Assembly: GCF_003003355.1 (NCBI RefSeq)
Contig: NZ_PVTQ01000010.1
Location: forward strand, 62,001 to 126,000
Reading direction: 5' to 3'
DNA length: 64,000 nucleotides
DNA from: Donghicola tyrosinivorans
GTDB taxonomy: Bacteria > Pseudomonadota > Alphaproteobacteria > Rhodobacterales > Rhodobacteraceae
Shown piece by piece: positions 50,757 through 59,189 of the stretch; the stretch's first letter is position 1, and each line of letters opens with the position of its first letter. Both the position numbers and the translations under genes were made by a program. The notes under the pieces were generated by a model. The model saw only the letters and a list, made by a program, of their open reading frames with translations. It ran no database searches and was not told where the DNA came from.

Positions 50757-51485
50757 ATGGCTGAACGCCTGAACGGTAAAATCGCCGCCATCACCGGTGC
50801 GGCCTCTGGTATTGGTCTGGCGACCACCAAAGCGCTGCTGGCCGAAGGGGCCACTGTGGTCATGGTGGACCGCGATGCAGCGGCGCTGGAAAAGCTGATC
50901 GCTGAGCTAGGGGACAAGGCCATCGCGCAGATCACCGATCTGCTGGATACGGCCAGTTGCGATGCGATGGTCCCTGAAATTCTGGAGAAGGTGCCACATA
51001 TCGACATCCTCTACCTGAACGCAGGCACGTATATCGGTGGCGATCTGGACCAGACCGATGCGGCCAGCATCGACCGGATGCTGAACCTGAACGTCAATGC
51101 GGTGATGAAGAACACCCTTGCCGTAATCCCCCATATGAAGGGGCGTGGCGTGGGCGATATCTGGGTCACATGCTCGGTCGCGGGGCATAGCGCCATCGCG
51201 TGGGAGCCGGTCTATTCCGGCTCGAAATGGGCGATCACCTGCTTTGTGCAGACCATGCGCCGCCAGTTGCGGGAGCATGGTATCCGCGTGGGGCAGGTCT
51301 CGCCCGGTCCTGTGATTTCGGCCCTGCTGGCCGATTGGCCGGAAGAGAACCTGCGCAAGGCCAAGGAAAGTGGATCACTGATTGAACCTGATGAGGTCGC
51401 CGATGCGGTGGTCTTTGCCCTGACGCGGGGCCGGAACGTGACGATCCGCGATATGGTCGTGCTGCCTACCAATTTCGACATTTGA
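50757..51485 (+). CDS. SDR-family polyol dehydrogenase (ribitol 2-dehydrogenase-like)
   Basis: A 242-residue short-chain dehydrogenase. The NAD motif is ITGAASGIGLATTKALL, followed by VVMVDRDAAALEKL where the Asp favours NAD over NADP. The catalytic residues lie in VTCSVAGHSAI and VYSGSK. Overall pattern is closest to ribitol 2-dehydrogenases. It probably oxidises one of the imported polyols (ribitol, galactitol or altritol) to the ketose. It is the last gene of the rightward polyol operon and is followed by a terminator. Confidence 0.85.
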   Translation: MAERLNGKIAAITGAASGIGLATTKALLAEGATVVMVDRDAAALEKLIAELGDKAIAQITDLLDTASCDAMVPEILEKVPHIDILYLNAGTYIGGDLDQTDAASIDRMLNLNVNAVMKNTLAVIPHMKGRGVGDIWVTCSVAGHSAIAWEPVYSGSKWAITCFVQTMRRQLREHGIRVGQVSPGPVISALLADWPEENLRKAKESGSLIEPDEVADAVVFALTRGRNVTIRDMVVLPTNFDI

Positions 51486-51495
51486 TGATTGGCAT

Positions 51496-51519
51496 TGCCC
51501 CTCTGGTGACAGAGGGGCA
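51496..51519. terminator. Bidirectional terminator between SDR and DMT genes
   Basis: A perfect 10-bp stem TGCCCCTCTG/CAGAGGGGCA with loop GTGA lies in the 42-base gap between convergent genes. It serves both directions by position, although T-runs are short. Confidence 0.7.
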
Positions 51520-51527
51520 GTGTGGCG

Positions 51528-52403
51528 TCAGGCAACCGCAGACATGCGCCGCACGCCAGAATAAGCGTTGAAAAGGATGGCCATCAGCACAATCGCTCCG
51601 CCAGCAAAGGTGGCTGTGCTGGCCGTCTCGCCCAAGACCAGCCAGACCCAGAAGGGGGCCAAGAGGACCTCGGTGTTCGACAGCAGCGTTAGTTCCGCCG
51701 AGGGGACCACGCGGCTGCCCAAGGCATAAAGGGTCATGCCGCCCGCCATTGTCACTGCGCCCATAAGCAGGCACCACATCAGGTCCGTAGCGGGAATGAT
51801 CAGCGGTGCCCCTTGGGCCGCCGCCCCATGGGCCCCTGCGGCAACGGCGAAGATCGCGCCAAGGATCACTGCGGGCAGGCTACTTTGTGCCCGTTGCCAG
51901 CGCAGGGAAACACTGAAGGCCGCAAACCCCAGCGAGGCCGAAAGCGCCGCGATGTTGCCGGTTAGAGCGCCGCCAGACAGCCCTTCGCTGACCATCACGA
52001 AGATTCCCACTAGCGCAAGGGCAATGGCGCCCCAAGTGCGTGGCGCCACGGTCTCGGCCAGCACAATCTTTCCAAGGATCGCCGCCAGAAAGGGCGATGC
52101 AGCCAGCAAAAACGCGGCATTCGCCACCGTCGTGGTCTGGAACGCAAGGATCGAGCCGCCCATTGCCACTACCAGACCCACGCCGCCCAGAACGCCCGCC
52201 AGTCCCACTGTGCGCAAGGCTTGCCAAGGGGCGCGACGCTGGGACCAAGTGAGATAGGCCAGCAAGACCGGAATCATCGCAGCCGAGCGCCACATGAGAA
52301 CGGTCCATGTTCCCGCAACCTCGATCTGGCGGATGATCAAGGGTTGGACGGACCACATAAGCCCTGCGGTCAAGACGATGACCATGCCTGTTCCGTAGCG
52401 CAT
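51528..52403 (-). CDS. DMT-superfamily (EamA) transporter
   Basis: A 291-residue membrane protein with ten predicted transmembrane segments in two EamA repeats. The first repeat contains LTAGLMWSVQPLIIRQIEV and ANAAFLLAASPFLAAILGK; the second ends LSNTEVLLAPFWVWLVLGE. Such proteins export metabolites or import small molecules; the substrate is unknown. The ATG at 52403 follows GGAGG; the longer frame to 52460 enters the promoter of the divergent LysR gene, which is likely its regulator. Confidence 0.9.
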   Translation of the reverse strand: MRYGTGMVIVLTAGLMWSVQPLIIRQIEVAGTWTVLMWRSAAMIPVLLAYLTWSQRRAPWQALRTVGLAGVLGGVGLVVAMGGSILAFQTTTVANAAFLLAASPFLAAILGKIVLAETVAPRTWGAIALALVGIFVMVSEGLSGGALTGNIAALSASLGFAAFSVSLRWQRAQSSLPAVILGAIFAVAAGAHGAAAQGAPLIIPATDLMWCLLMGAVTMAGGMTLYALGSRVVPSAELTLLSNTEVLLAPFWVWLVLGETASTATFAGGAIVLMAILFNAYSGVRRMSAVA

Positions 52404-52499
52404 GTGATGCCTCCTGTGTCTGTGTGGGTCCATGTAAGGGCTAGGCAAAGGCTCAATCAAACGAATAGAATTGAGGTGATGCTTCAGGAAAATTGAATT

Positions 52500-53369
52500 A
52501 TGTCCGAACCGTTAGATTTAACCCTGCTGCGCAGCTTTGTGGCTGTGGTCGAATTGGGCAGCATCCAGCTGGCCGCTGTACGAGTAGGACGCAGCCAGTC
52601 TGCGGTGAGCATGCAGATCAAGCGGTTGGAAGAGGACGTGGGCTGCGCCTTGTTCCAGCGCGACGGGCGCAATCTGCGCCTGAATGTGGCTGGCGATGAT
52701 CTGCTGCTGCACGCCCGCCGCCTGTTGCGCCTGTCTGATGAGGCGTTGGCCAGCCTGCGCCGTCCCGACACCGCCGGTATTGTGCGCTTTGGTCTGCCCG
52801 AAGATTACGCCGAGCATCTGGCCCTGCCTGCCATCGCGCGGTTTCAGGAAGAGTTTCCTTTGGCAGAGGTTCAGTTGACCTTCGATTCTTCGCCCGATTT
52901 GCTGCGGATGTTGGATCTTGGCCAGATTGATATGGCTTTGGTGACGCGCGCGCCTAACCAGCCCTTTGCCGTCCTGCGGCGCGAGCCCTTTGTTTGGGCG
53001 GCGGCCCCTGAACACAGCATCTGGCTGCGCGATCCGATTCCGGTTGGTGTTTTCGAGGCCGGAGATATTGCTCGCCGCGTGGCCTTGGAAGCACTGCAAG
53101 CGGTTGACCGGCCCTATCGCGTGGTGGCCACGACCCACAGTGTTCTGGGGTTGGTGGCGATTGCGCAAGCGGGGCTTGGGGTGATCGGGCTGGTAGAAAG
53201 CTCGGTTCCGCCTAATCTGGTGCGTCTGACCGAAGAGGATGGCCTGCCACCTATGCCGAGCTTTGATCTGAGCCTGATCCCCGGCCCCGGCGAGCCTGCG
53301 CCGGTGGTGCGGCTGTTGCAGGAGTTCCTGTTGCGCGAGTTGCGCAATGACGGGGGCGTGGGCGCTTAG
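52500..53369 (+). CDS. LysR family transcriptional regulator
   Basis: A 289-residue LysR regulator with the helix-turn-helix in residues 5-65 (VELGSIQLAAVRVGRSQSAV and IKRLEEDVGCALFQRDGR). The effector domain has the usual EHLALPAIARFQEEFP opening. It diverges from the DMT transporter gene with 96 bases between starts, so control of that transporter is the simplest hypothesis. Its 3' side holds the second sRNA cassette, the same position relative to a LysR gene as copy A. Confidence 0.9.
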   Translation: MSEPLDLTLLRSFVAVVELGSIQLAAVRVGRSQSAVSMQIKRLEEDVGCALFQRDGRNLRLNVAGDDLLLHARRLLRLSDEALASLRRPDTAGIVRFGLPEDYAEHLALPAIARFQEEFPLAEVQLTFDSSPDLLRMLDLGQIDMALVTRAPNQPFAVLRREPFVWAAAPEHSIWLRDPIPVGVFEAGDIARRVALEALQAVDRPYRVVATTHSVLGLVAIAQAGLGVIGLVESSVPPNLVRLTEEDGLPPMPSFDLSLIPGPGEPAPVVRLLQEFLLRELRNDGGVGA

Positions 53370-53395
53370 ACTTTGATCGTTGTGCCGCTTGGCTG

Positions 53396-53455
53396 GCCTG
53401 AGCGGGGCTCTGCCCCGCACCCCGAGGTATTTATGCCAAGATGAACCTAGCGGGT
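53396..53455. repeat. REP-like repeat, copy 3
   Basis: Third copy of the dispersed element. The palindrome GCGGGGCTCTGCCCCGC is at 53402-53418 and is followed by ACCCCGAGGTATTTATGCCA. As with copy 2, it lies between a LysR stop and the terminator of a CcsR-type sRNA. Confidence 0.75.
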
Positions 53456-53479
53456 TTTGGACTTTGGGGGGCGTGGGGG

Positions 53480-53577
53480 AAAAGAAAAAGGCGACACACA
53501 AGGGAGGAGGAGATGTGTGCCGCCTGAATTTTCAAGACACCGTCAGGGAGGAGGAGAGACGCTGTCTACCTCTTAAC
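53480..53577 (-). ncRNA. ccsR: CcsR-type (cuckoo) anti-Shine-Dalgarno sRNA, copy B
   Basis: The sequence is identical to copy A over about 101 bases (53474-53574). Hairpin 1 occupies 53567-53535 and hairpin 2 occupies 53524-53490, both with the CCUCCUCCC loop on the minus strand. The T-tract that ends the RNA is at 53489-53480. Complete identity between copies 24 kb apart, next to diverged flanks, points to recent duplication, gene conversion or strong constraint. It lies about 100 bases after the SMP-30 gene on the same strand. Confidence 0.85.
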
Positions 53578-53643
53578 GATAGCCCGAGACGCATGTTTGT
53601 CCAAACGGTTTTTCTGCAATGCAGCAATGCGCGTGCGGCATGG
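53575..53643 (-). promoter_or_regulatory. Upstream region of sRNA copy B with CTGC-N3-GCAG element
   Basis: CTGC-AAT-GCAG at 53614-53624 lies 39 bases from the sRNA identity block, exactly the spacing at copy A. CAATGCGCGTGCGGCAT follows. On the minus strand the spacer reads TTGGAC, 17 bases, TATCGT, a fair promoter that ends just before the RNA. Confidence 0.5.
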
Positions 53644-53678
53644 CCGCTTTTTTAGGCATGATGTTCTGGTTGTTGGAG

Positions 53679-54608
53679 TTATTGACCTTTGCCACGCGTC
53701 CAAGGCTCGGCCCCTTGGGTGTCGACGAAGACGCGGTAGACGGATGTGGTGGCGGTGATGAACAGGCGGTGGCCGTCATAGCCGCCAAAGCAGATGTTCG
53801 AGACCAGTTCGGGCACCAGAATTTTACCCAAGAGGGCGCCGTCGGGGGCAAAGCAGTGGACGCCATCAGCGGCTGAGGACCAGAGGTTGCCTGCGCGGTC
53901 GCAGCGGATCCCGTCGGGCAGGCCATTGTCGATGGTGGCAAAAACGCCTTGGTCGTTGAGGGTGCCTTGGTTGACGGAGAATTTCCGGATCACTGAGGGC
54001 ACGCTTTCGTCATGGCTGGAGCCGCTTTCGGCGATGTAGAGCGTCTTTTCATCGGGGGAAAAGCACAGGCCGTTCGGTTGGGTGAAATCGCCGACCGCGA
54101 CGCTGAGGGTGCCTTCCGCTGTCAGGCGATAGACGTTGCGGGCGGTTTGTTCGGGTGTGGCGCGGTAGCCTTCGAAATCCGAGATGATGCCGTAGGTGGG
54201 ATCGGTGAACCAGATCGTGCCATCGGAGGAGACCACCACATCATTGGGCGAGTTCAGGGGCTTGTCTTCAAAGCTGTCCGCTAGCACGGTTAGCGATCCA
54301 TCATGTTCGGTACGCACCACATCGCGGGCGCCGTGGCGGCAGCCGATCAGACGTCCTTGTCGGTCCCGTGTGTTGCCGTTGTTGAAGCCGGACTCGCCTC
54401 GGTAAAGGGTGACGCCCGTGGATTGGGACCACATCATGATCCGCCGTGAGGGGATGTCCGAGAAGAGCAGCGCGTCGCGATCACCGAACCAGACGGGGCC
54501 TTCGGTCCATGTAAAGCCGGTGGCGATGCGTTCCAGCTGCGACATGGGGTGGGTGAGGGCGCGGAAGCGGTCGTCGTGAACTTCGAGGTGGGGGGGAAGT
54601 GTGATCAT
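53679..54608 (-). CDS. SMP-30/gluconolactonase-family lactonase
   Basis: A 309-residue six-bladed beta-propeller of the SMP-30/gluconolactonase family. The metal ligands expected in the family are seen as Glu in TGFTWTEGPVW, Asn in LNSPNDVVVS and Asp in NGLPDGIRCDRAG. Such enzymes open sugar lactones produced by sugar dehydrogenases. There is no signal peptide. It overlaps the second permease gene (ATGA) and closes the operon binding protein, ATPase, permease, permease, lactonase. The imported compound is therefore probably a sugar or an aldonolactone. Confidence 0.9.
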   Translation of the reverse strand: MITLPPHLEVHDDRFRALTHPMSQLERIATGFTWTEGPVWFGDRDALLFSDIPSRRIMMWSQSTGVTLYRGESGFNNGNTRDRQGRLIGCRHGARDVVRTEHDGSLTVLADSFEDKPLNSPNDVVVSSDGTIWFTDPTYGIISDFEGYRATPEQTARNVYRLTAEGTLSVAVGDFTQPNGLCFSPDEKTLYIAESGSSHDESVPSVIRKFSVNQGTLNDQGVFATIDNGLPDGIRCDRAGNLWSSAADGVHCFAPDGALLGKILVPELVSNICFGGYDGHRLFITATTSVYRVFVDTQGAEPWTRGKGQ

Positions 54609-55534
54609 TGGCGGCTTCTCCGGGTGCTGGCTGCGATGACGATGGCGATGATGATGGTGCCGGTCAGGACGCTTTTGATGCCGGCGCCTGCGCCGTAGCT
54701 GTTCAGCATCGAGACTACGAGGAACATGAAAAGCGCGGCGCCTATGACGCCGGGCACGTTTGAGTTGCCCCCTGCGATGGACGAGCCTCCGATCACGACG
54801 ACGGCGATGGACATCAAGAGGTACTCGGCCCCCATATTCAGGGCGGCGCCCCCCGAAAAGCTGGCCAGAAGGTAGCCCGCCAGCGCGGCGAAGACGGCGA
54901 CTGACAGGTAGGTTGCGGCGCGCACGGCTTGCACGGGTATGCCTGCCAGACGTGCGGCCCGTGCGTTTTGCCCCGAGGCCAGCAGCCAGCGTCCCCAGAT
55001 GGTCCGTTCAAGCAGCAGCCAGACAAGGATGGCAAGGCCAAGGGCGATCCATGCAAGGTTCGGTACGCCAATAAACCGGCCGGTCGAGAAATCTGCCAGC
55101 CCTTCGGGGGGTTTGATCCGCAGCCCTCGGTTCGACCAGATGGCCAGCGATTGATAGATCAGGGATGCGGCCAGCGTGGCGATGATCGGCGGCAGGCGCA
55201 GCAGCCAGATCAGCACGAAATTGGCGCAGCCCATGGCCAGACCGGTGGCCAGCGCCACGGCAAGGCCCAGAAAGGCGGTGCCGTCTGTGGTCCCCATAGC
55301 CTTCAGTGCCAGCGTTCCGGCCAGCGTCATGCAGGCGGGGATCGAGAGGTCTACGTTGCCCGGCCCCAGAGTGATCACCAACATTTGCCCCAGCCCGACG
55401 ATGGCGGCAAAGGCGCCGAATGAGAGCGCCGCATAGGCCAGCTCTCCGGCACCGCGGCCGGAGGTCAGAAGGACCGTGGCGGCGAATGCCAGAGCGGCGG
55501 CGGTCCACGCCCAAACCCAAGGTTTCATGGTCAT
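54605..55534 (-). CDS. RbsC-type sugar ABC permease (second subunit)
   Basis: A 309-residue permease of the ribose/xylose class with eight to ten hydrophobic segments. VGLGQMLVITLGPGNVDLSI near the N-terminus and MSIAVVVIGGSSIAGGNSNV in the C-terminal half are the family signatures. The start at 55534 overlaps the first permease stop (ATGA); the much longer open frame upstream lies within that gene in another frame and is not real. The two permeases form a heterodimer with the RbsA-like ATPase. Confidence 0.9.
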   Translation of the reverse strand: MTMKPWVWAWTAAALAFAATVLLTSGRGAGELAYAALSFGAFAAIVGLGQMLVITLGPGNVDLSIPACMTLAGTLALKAMGTTDGTAFLGLAVALATGLAMGCANFVLIWLLRLPPIIATLAASLIYQSLAIWSNRGLRIKPPEGLADFSTGRFIGVPNLAWIALGLAILVWLLLERTIWGRWLLASGQNARAARLAGIPVQAVRAATYLSVAVFAALAGYLLASFSGGAALNMGAEYLLMSIAVVVIGGSSIAGGNSNVPGVIGAALFMFLVVSMLNSYGAGAGIKSVLTGTIIIAIVIAASTRRSRQ

Positions 55535-56457
55535 GTTGCGGCCCCTTTGCGCGAAAACAGCAGGCGGGCGGTCAGCACAAGGATCAGGATCGCCCCTTGT
55601 GCGCCGATCTGCCAGTCCGGTGACAGCCTGAGAAACGACAGGAACGAGGCGGCCAGTGTCAGGGTCAGCGCTCCGATCACCGCGCCCGTGGGTGAGACCT
55701 TGCCGCCCGTGAACTCGCCCCCGCCAAGGATCACGCCTGCGATGGACAGCAGCGTATAGCGCAGGGCGATATTGGCATCGGCGGAGGTGGTCAGCCCCAC
55801 CAGCGCCATACCGGCGAGAACTCCGAAAAGGCCCGACAGCCCGTAGGCGGTGGCTTTTAGCGCGGTGACGTTCCAACCTGCCCGCGCGATGGATCGGGTG
55901 TTGCCGCCAAGACCGCGCAGCACTGTGCCCAGTTTGGACCGGATCACCAGCAAGTGGGTCAGGGCGGCGATGATGATCGCGGCCAGCACGGCCATAGGGA
56001 TGAAGGGCGGTTTGATCGTCATCAGCGTGCGGATCCACGCGGGCGAGGCCCCGCCAGGGGTGGGCAGCAGGAACAGCGCCAGTCCGCCCCAGACAAAGGA
56101 CATCCCCAAGGTGACCACGATGGCGGGTAATTCCAGCATATGGATGACCGCGCCCATGGCTGCATAGGTCAGGATCAGCGCCATCAGCACCAGCACCCCA
56201 ATCAGCGGGGCATCGTTCAGCCATGTGGCCGTGACACAGGCGACAAGGCTGACGAAAGCCCCAAGCGACAAATCAATGTCGTTCACCATGATGATGATCA
56301 TCTGCGCGATGGTCGCCAGCGCGATGGGGACCGCCAGATTGAACAGCAGGTTCAGGCCGAAATAGCTCATGGCGCGGGGCTGCATCCAGAAGGTCAGGCA
56401 CAGCAGCACGGCCAATGAGATAACAGGCAGCAGAATGCGATAGCGGGCCAGCATCAA
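55531..56457 (-). CDS. RbsC-type sugar ABC permease (first subunit)
   Basis: A 308-residue permease of the ribose class. IAQMIIIMVNDIDLSLGAFV and LLSIAGVILGGGEFTGGKVS correspond to the two conserved blocks of RbsC proteins; the first keeps the acidic residues of the DLSLG motif. It overlaps the ATPase stop by four bases and the following permease start by four bases. Two different permeases rather than one homodimer are common in carbohydrate systems of this class in Rhodobacterales. Confidence 0.9.
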   Translation of the reverse strand: MMLARYRILLPVISLAVLLCLTFWMQPRAMSYFGLNLLFNLAVPIALATIAQMIIIMVNDIDLSLGAFVSLVACVTATWLNDAPLIGVLVLMALILTYAAMGAVIHMLELPAIVVTLGMSFVWGGLALFLLPTPGGASPAWIRTLMTIKPPFIPMAVLAAIIIAALTHLLVIRSKLGTVLRGLGGNTRSIARAGWNVTALKATAYGLSGLFGVLAGMALVGLTTSADANIALRYTLLSIAGVILGGGEFTGGKVSPTGAVIGALTLTLAASFLSFLRLSPDWQIGAQGAILILVLTARLLFSRKGAAT

Positions 56458-57863
56458 GAGGCCTCCATCATCTCGAACGAGGCTTCAAGGATGCGGTCTT
56501 CGGTGATCTGATCGCCGGTCAGTTCGGCACTGATCTGGCTGTCACGGAAGACAAAGACACGGTCGCATTGGCAGACCTCTTCGGTCTCGGTCGAGTACCA
56601 CAGGAAGGTGCGGCCCTTGGCGGCCTCGGCGCGGATGATGGCGTAGACATCCTGTTTGGTGCCCACATCCACCCCGCGCATGGGATCATCCATGACGATG
56701 ATTTCAGCGTCCGAGGCCAAAGCGCGGGCGAACAGCACCTTTTGCTGGTTGCCGCCCGACAGAGATAGGATCGGGTTGGTCAGGTCATTGGTGCGGATGC
56801 CGATGCGCTGTTTCCATTCCTCGGCCAGACTGCGTTCGGCGGCGGTATTTACAAAGCCGCCCTTCCCATCGCGCCCCAGTACAGAGATCGAGATATTGCG
56901 CAGGATCGACCATAGGGGCAGCACCCCGTCACGAGGCCGGTCGCCGGCCACAAAGACTGCCCGTGCGCCGCGGCCTGCCCGCCAGTCGGATGTTTGCGCC
57001 AGATAAAGCCGCGCTAGGGCGGCGGCTTGGCCGTGTCCGGCCAGACCGGACAGCCCGACCACCTCGCCGCGGCGGGCCTCTAGCCCTTCAGCGCGGATGA
57101 CAACTTCTCCGTGGGCGATGCGGGTGATGGTGGATTGCGTGCCCTCGGCTGCCACATGACCCATGGCATCCACTAAGCCTTGGCGGCTGAAGTCTTGAGC
57201 GGGCCGGTCGGCCACGACCTTGCCGTCCTTCAAAACTACGATGCGCGAGGCCACAGCGAAGACCTCTCCCAACATATGCGAGATAAAGATCACCGCGCCG
57301 CCCGCCGCGCAGAAGGCGCGGACATGGGACAAGAGCTGGCGGGCGATGCCTTCGTCCAGTGACGATGTGGGCTCGTCCAGAATGACCAGTTTGGCGCTGC
57401 CTCCGCGCGGGGCAAAGCCGATGGCGATCTCGACCATTTGTCGCTCGGCGATGGTTAGTTGGTCCACCTCGGCGTCGGGATCAATGTCGTGATCGGGAAA
57501 GACCGTATCAAGGCTGGCCAGTATCTCGGCGCGGGCAGGGCGGCGCCAGCCCCGTCCTTTCAAGCCGGAATGGGCGATAGACAGGTTCTCGGCCACGGTG
57601 AGGTTCGGGCAGAGGGACAGTTCCTGAAAGACCGACCGTACGCCTTCGGGTCCGCCGGGAAAGGTCACTTCGCCCGATGAAGGGGCAAAGCTACCGTTCA
57701 CCAGATTGACCAGCGTCGATTTGCCGGCGCCGTTGTGGCCCACAAGGCCCAGACATTCGCCCGGGGCCACCGACAGCGATACGCCGTTCAGCGCTTTTAC
57801 GGGGCCAAAATGTTTCGCCGCGTCGCGCAAAGCTACGACGGCGGTCCGTTCCAAGTCTGTCAT
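56454..57863 (-). CDS. RbsA-type sugar ABC ATPase (two-domain)
   Basis: A 469-residue tandem ATPase, a little shorter than typical RbsA (about 500). Domain 1 is intact: Walker A GHNGAGKST, Q-loop FQELSLCPN, Walker B LVILDEPTSSLDEG. Domain 2 has a degenerate Walker A (GLSGLAGHGQ) but a good signature LSGGNQQKVLFARAL and IIVMDDPMRGVDVG. One degenerate site is normal in this class. The start at 57863 follows GGAG. It energises the two RbsC-type permeases; a hairpin separates it from the binding-protein gene. Confidence 0.9.
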   Translation of the reverse strand: MTDLERTAVVALRDAAKHFGPVKALNGVSLSVAPGECLGLVGHNGAGKSTLVNLVNGSFAPSSGEVTFPGGPEGVRSVFQELSLCPNLTVAENLSIAHSGLKGRGWRRPARAEILASLDTVFPDHDIDPDAEVDQLTIAERQMVEIAIGFAPRGGSAKLVILDEPTSSLDEGIARQLLSHVRAFCAAGGAVIFISHMLGEVFAVASRIVVLKDGKVVADRPAQDFSRQGLVDAMGHVAAEGTQSTITRIAHGEVVIRAEGLEARRGEVVGLSGLAGHGQAAALARLYLAQTSDWRAGRGARAVFVAGDRPRDGVLPLWSILRNISISVLGRDGKGGFVNTAAERSLAEEWKQRIGIRTNDLTNPILSLSGGNQQKVLFARALASDAEIIVMDDPMRGVDVGTKQDVYAIIRAEAAKGRTFLWYSTETEEVCQCDRVFVFRDSQISAELTGDQITEDRILEASFEMMEAS

Positions 57864-57895
57864 GTCGTCTCCGAAAGGCGATGGCGGCCATAGAT

Positions 57896-57921
57896 GCTCT
57901 GCCCCCAAGGCGGGGCAGAGC
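57896..57921. terminator. Operon-internal hairpin after sugar-binding protein gene
   Basis: A perfect 10-bp stem GCTCTGCCCC/GGGGCAGAGC with a 6-base loop lies between the binding-protein stop and the ATPase start. Position and strength mirror the hairpin at 44087 in the polyol operon, so a step-down of expression after the binding protein is likely. Confidence 0.65.
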
Positions 57922-57940
57922 GTTTTCGGGCAGGGCGGGG

Positions 57941-58948
57941 TTATTTCGCCCCGGCGATGACCGCCTTCGCATCGTCAAGCGAATAGCTGACGTTCGCGAC
58001 CGAGCCTTCGGGCGTGGTTTCCAGCGCCGCATCCAGACCGTCCTGATTGATGGTCAGGAAGGGCACGGTCAGTTCTTTGGGCACCTCTTCGCCCGCCAGA
58101 ATCTGCTGTGCGACCCAGAACGCCAATGAGGCAACACCCGGCGCGATCGAGACCGACATGGTTTCATAACCATTGGCATCGCGCTGCTCGGCCCACCATT
58201 TCAACTCGTCCTGACGGTTGCCCATGACGATCAGCGGGGTGGGGCGGCCAGCGGCGGCGAACGCCTCGGCGGCGCCGTAGCCGTCCCCGCCTTGGGTCAC
58301 GACCGCAACGATATCGGGCAGCGAGGGCAGAATGCCCGCGACGGCCTTTTGCGCCACGTCCTGCGCCCAATCCCCGTGGACCGCGCCAACGATTTCAAAT
58401 TGCGAGTGCTTGGCCACGCCTTCGTGGATGCCCTTGCTGATAGCGTCATCGGTGGACACACCCGCTAGACCGCGAATTTCCAGCAGGTTGCCCCCTTCGG
58501 GCAGGCGGCTGGCTACATAGTCCATTTCCTGACGGCCCATTTCGACGAAATCCACGGCGATCCGCCATGCGCAGGGCTCGGTTACGATGCTGTCAAAGCT
58601 GATCACTTTGACGCCCGCGTCGCAGGCCTCTTTCACCGCGCCGTTCAGAGCGGTGGGCGAGGCGGCGTTCAGCAGGATCGCGTCATAGCCCTGAAGGATC
58701 ATGTTCTGGATCTGGGCGGCTTGCTCGGTGGTCTGGTTTTCCGATGTGGTAAAGGCGTCGGCGGCGGCGACCACCCCGTCGGCAACCGCTGCGCTGGCGG
58801 TTTCCTCAAAGGTTTGCAGCATCGCCTGCCGCCAAGAGTTGCCCGCATAGTTGTTGGACAACGCGATGCGCTTGTCCGCCGTGCCCTCGGCGTAAGCCGC
58901 ACCAGCCAAGAGGGCCAGCGTCGCGGCCCCGGTCATAATGGTCTTCAT
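57941..58948 (-). CDS. Sugar-binding protein of the RbsABC-type importer
   Basis: A 335-residue periplasmic binding protein of the RbsB class (Peripla_BP_4). Signal peptide MKTIMTGAATLALLAGAAYA. Typical blocks are IALSNNYAGNSWRQAMLQTF, IQNMILQGYDAILLNAASPT, VKVISFDSIV and VVTQGGDGYGAAEAF. It delivers a sugar or lactone to the permeases. GGGAGG precedes the start at 58948; the frame extension to 59005 is not used. It is the first gene of its operon and faces the histidine kinase gene across 241 bases. Confidence 0.92.
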   Translation of the reverse strand: MKTIMTGAATLALLAGAAYAEGTADKRIALSNNYAGNSWRQAMLQTFEETASAAVADGVVAAADAFTTSENQTTEQAAQIQNMILQGYDAILLNAASPTALNGAVKEACDAGVKVISFDSIVTEPCAWRIAVDFVEMGRQEMDYVASRLPEGGNLLEIRGLAGVSTDDAISKGIHEGVAKHSQFEIVGAVHGDWAQDVAQKAVAGILPSLPDIVAVVTQGGDGYGAAEAFAAAGRPTPLIVMGNRQDELKWWAEQRDANGYETMSVSIAPGVASLAFWVAQQILAGEEVPKELTVPFLTINQDGLDAALETTPEGSVANVSYSLDDAKAVIAGAK

Positions 58949-59073
58949 TGTCTTCCTCCCTTGCGCCGCAGCGCTCTGCCGGTCTGGCGGCGTCCTCCCC
59001 GACATGTGCCAGAACCTAGGCGGATCGTGCTGATGCCCTGAAAAGTTGTAAAGGCACCCAGCCGCAGACCTTA

Positions 59074-59102
59074 TGCGGGAACCCGCAATGCTCTTGCGGG
59101 TT
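59074..59102. promoter_or_regulatory. Candidate response-regulator binding sites
   Basis: TGCGGG-AA-CCCGCA (59074-59087) is a perfect palindrome. A third TGCGGGT half-site starts at 59095, 21 bases (two helical turns) after the first. The cluster lies in the spacer between the divergent sugar importer operon and the two-component genes. It can also fold as AACCCGC/GCGGGTT followed by a T-rich stretch, but no plus-strand gene precedes it, so an operator is favoured. Confidence 0.5.
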
Positions 59103-59189
59103 TAGGTGTTTTCTTTTTCAATTTTACCGCGCAGACTTGCGCAGTCGCGCAGAACCATAGGGAGAGTGGGTCGCGCGGGGAGAGAGGAC

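Noticed and set aside
54605-56224. 539-residue frame starting inside the first Rbs-type permease
   Set aside because: The N-terminal 230 residues are out-of-frame translation of the upstream permease gene. The genuine permease starts at 55534.
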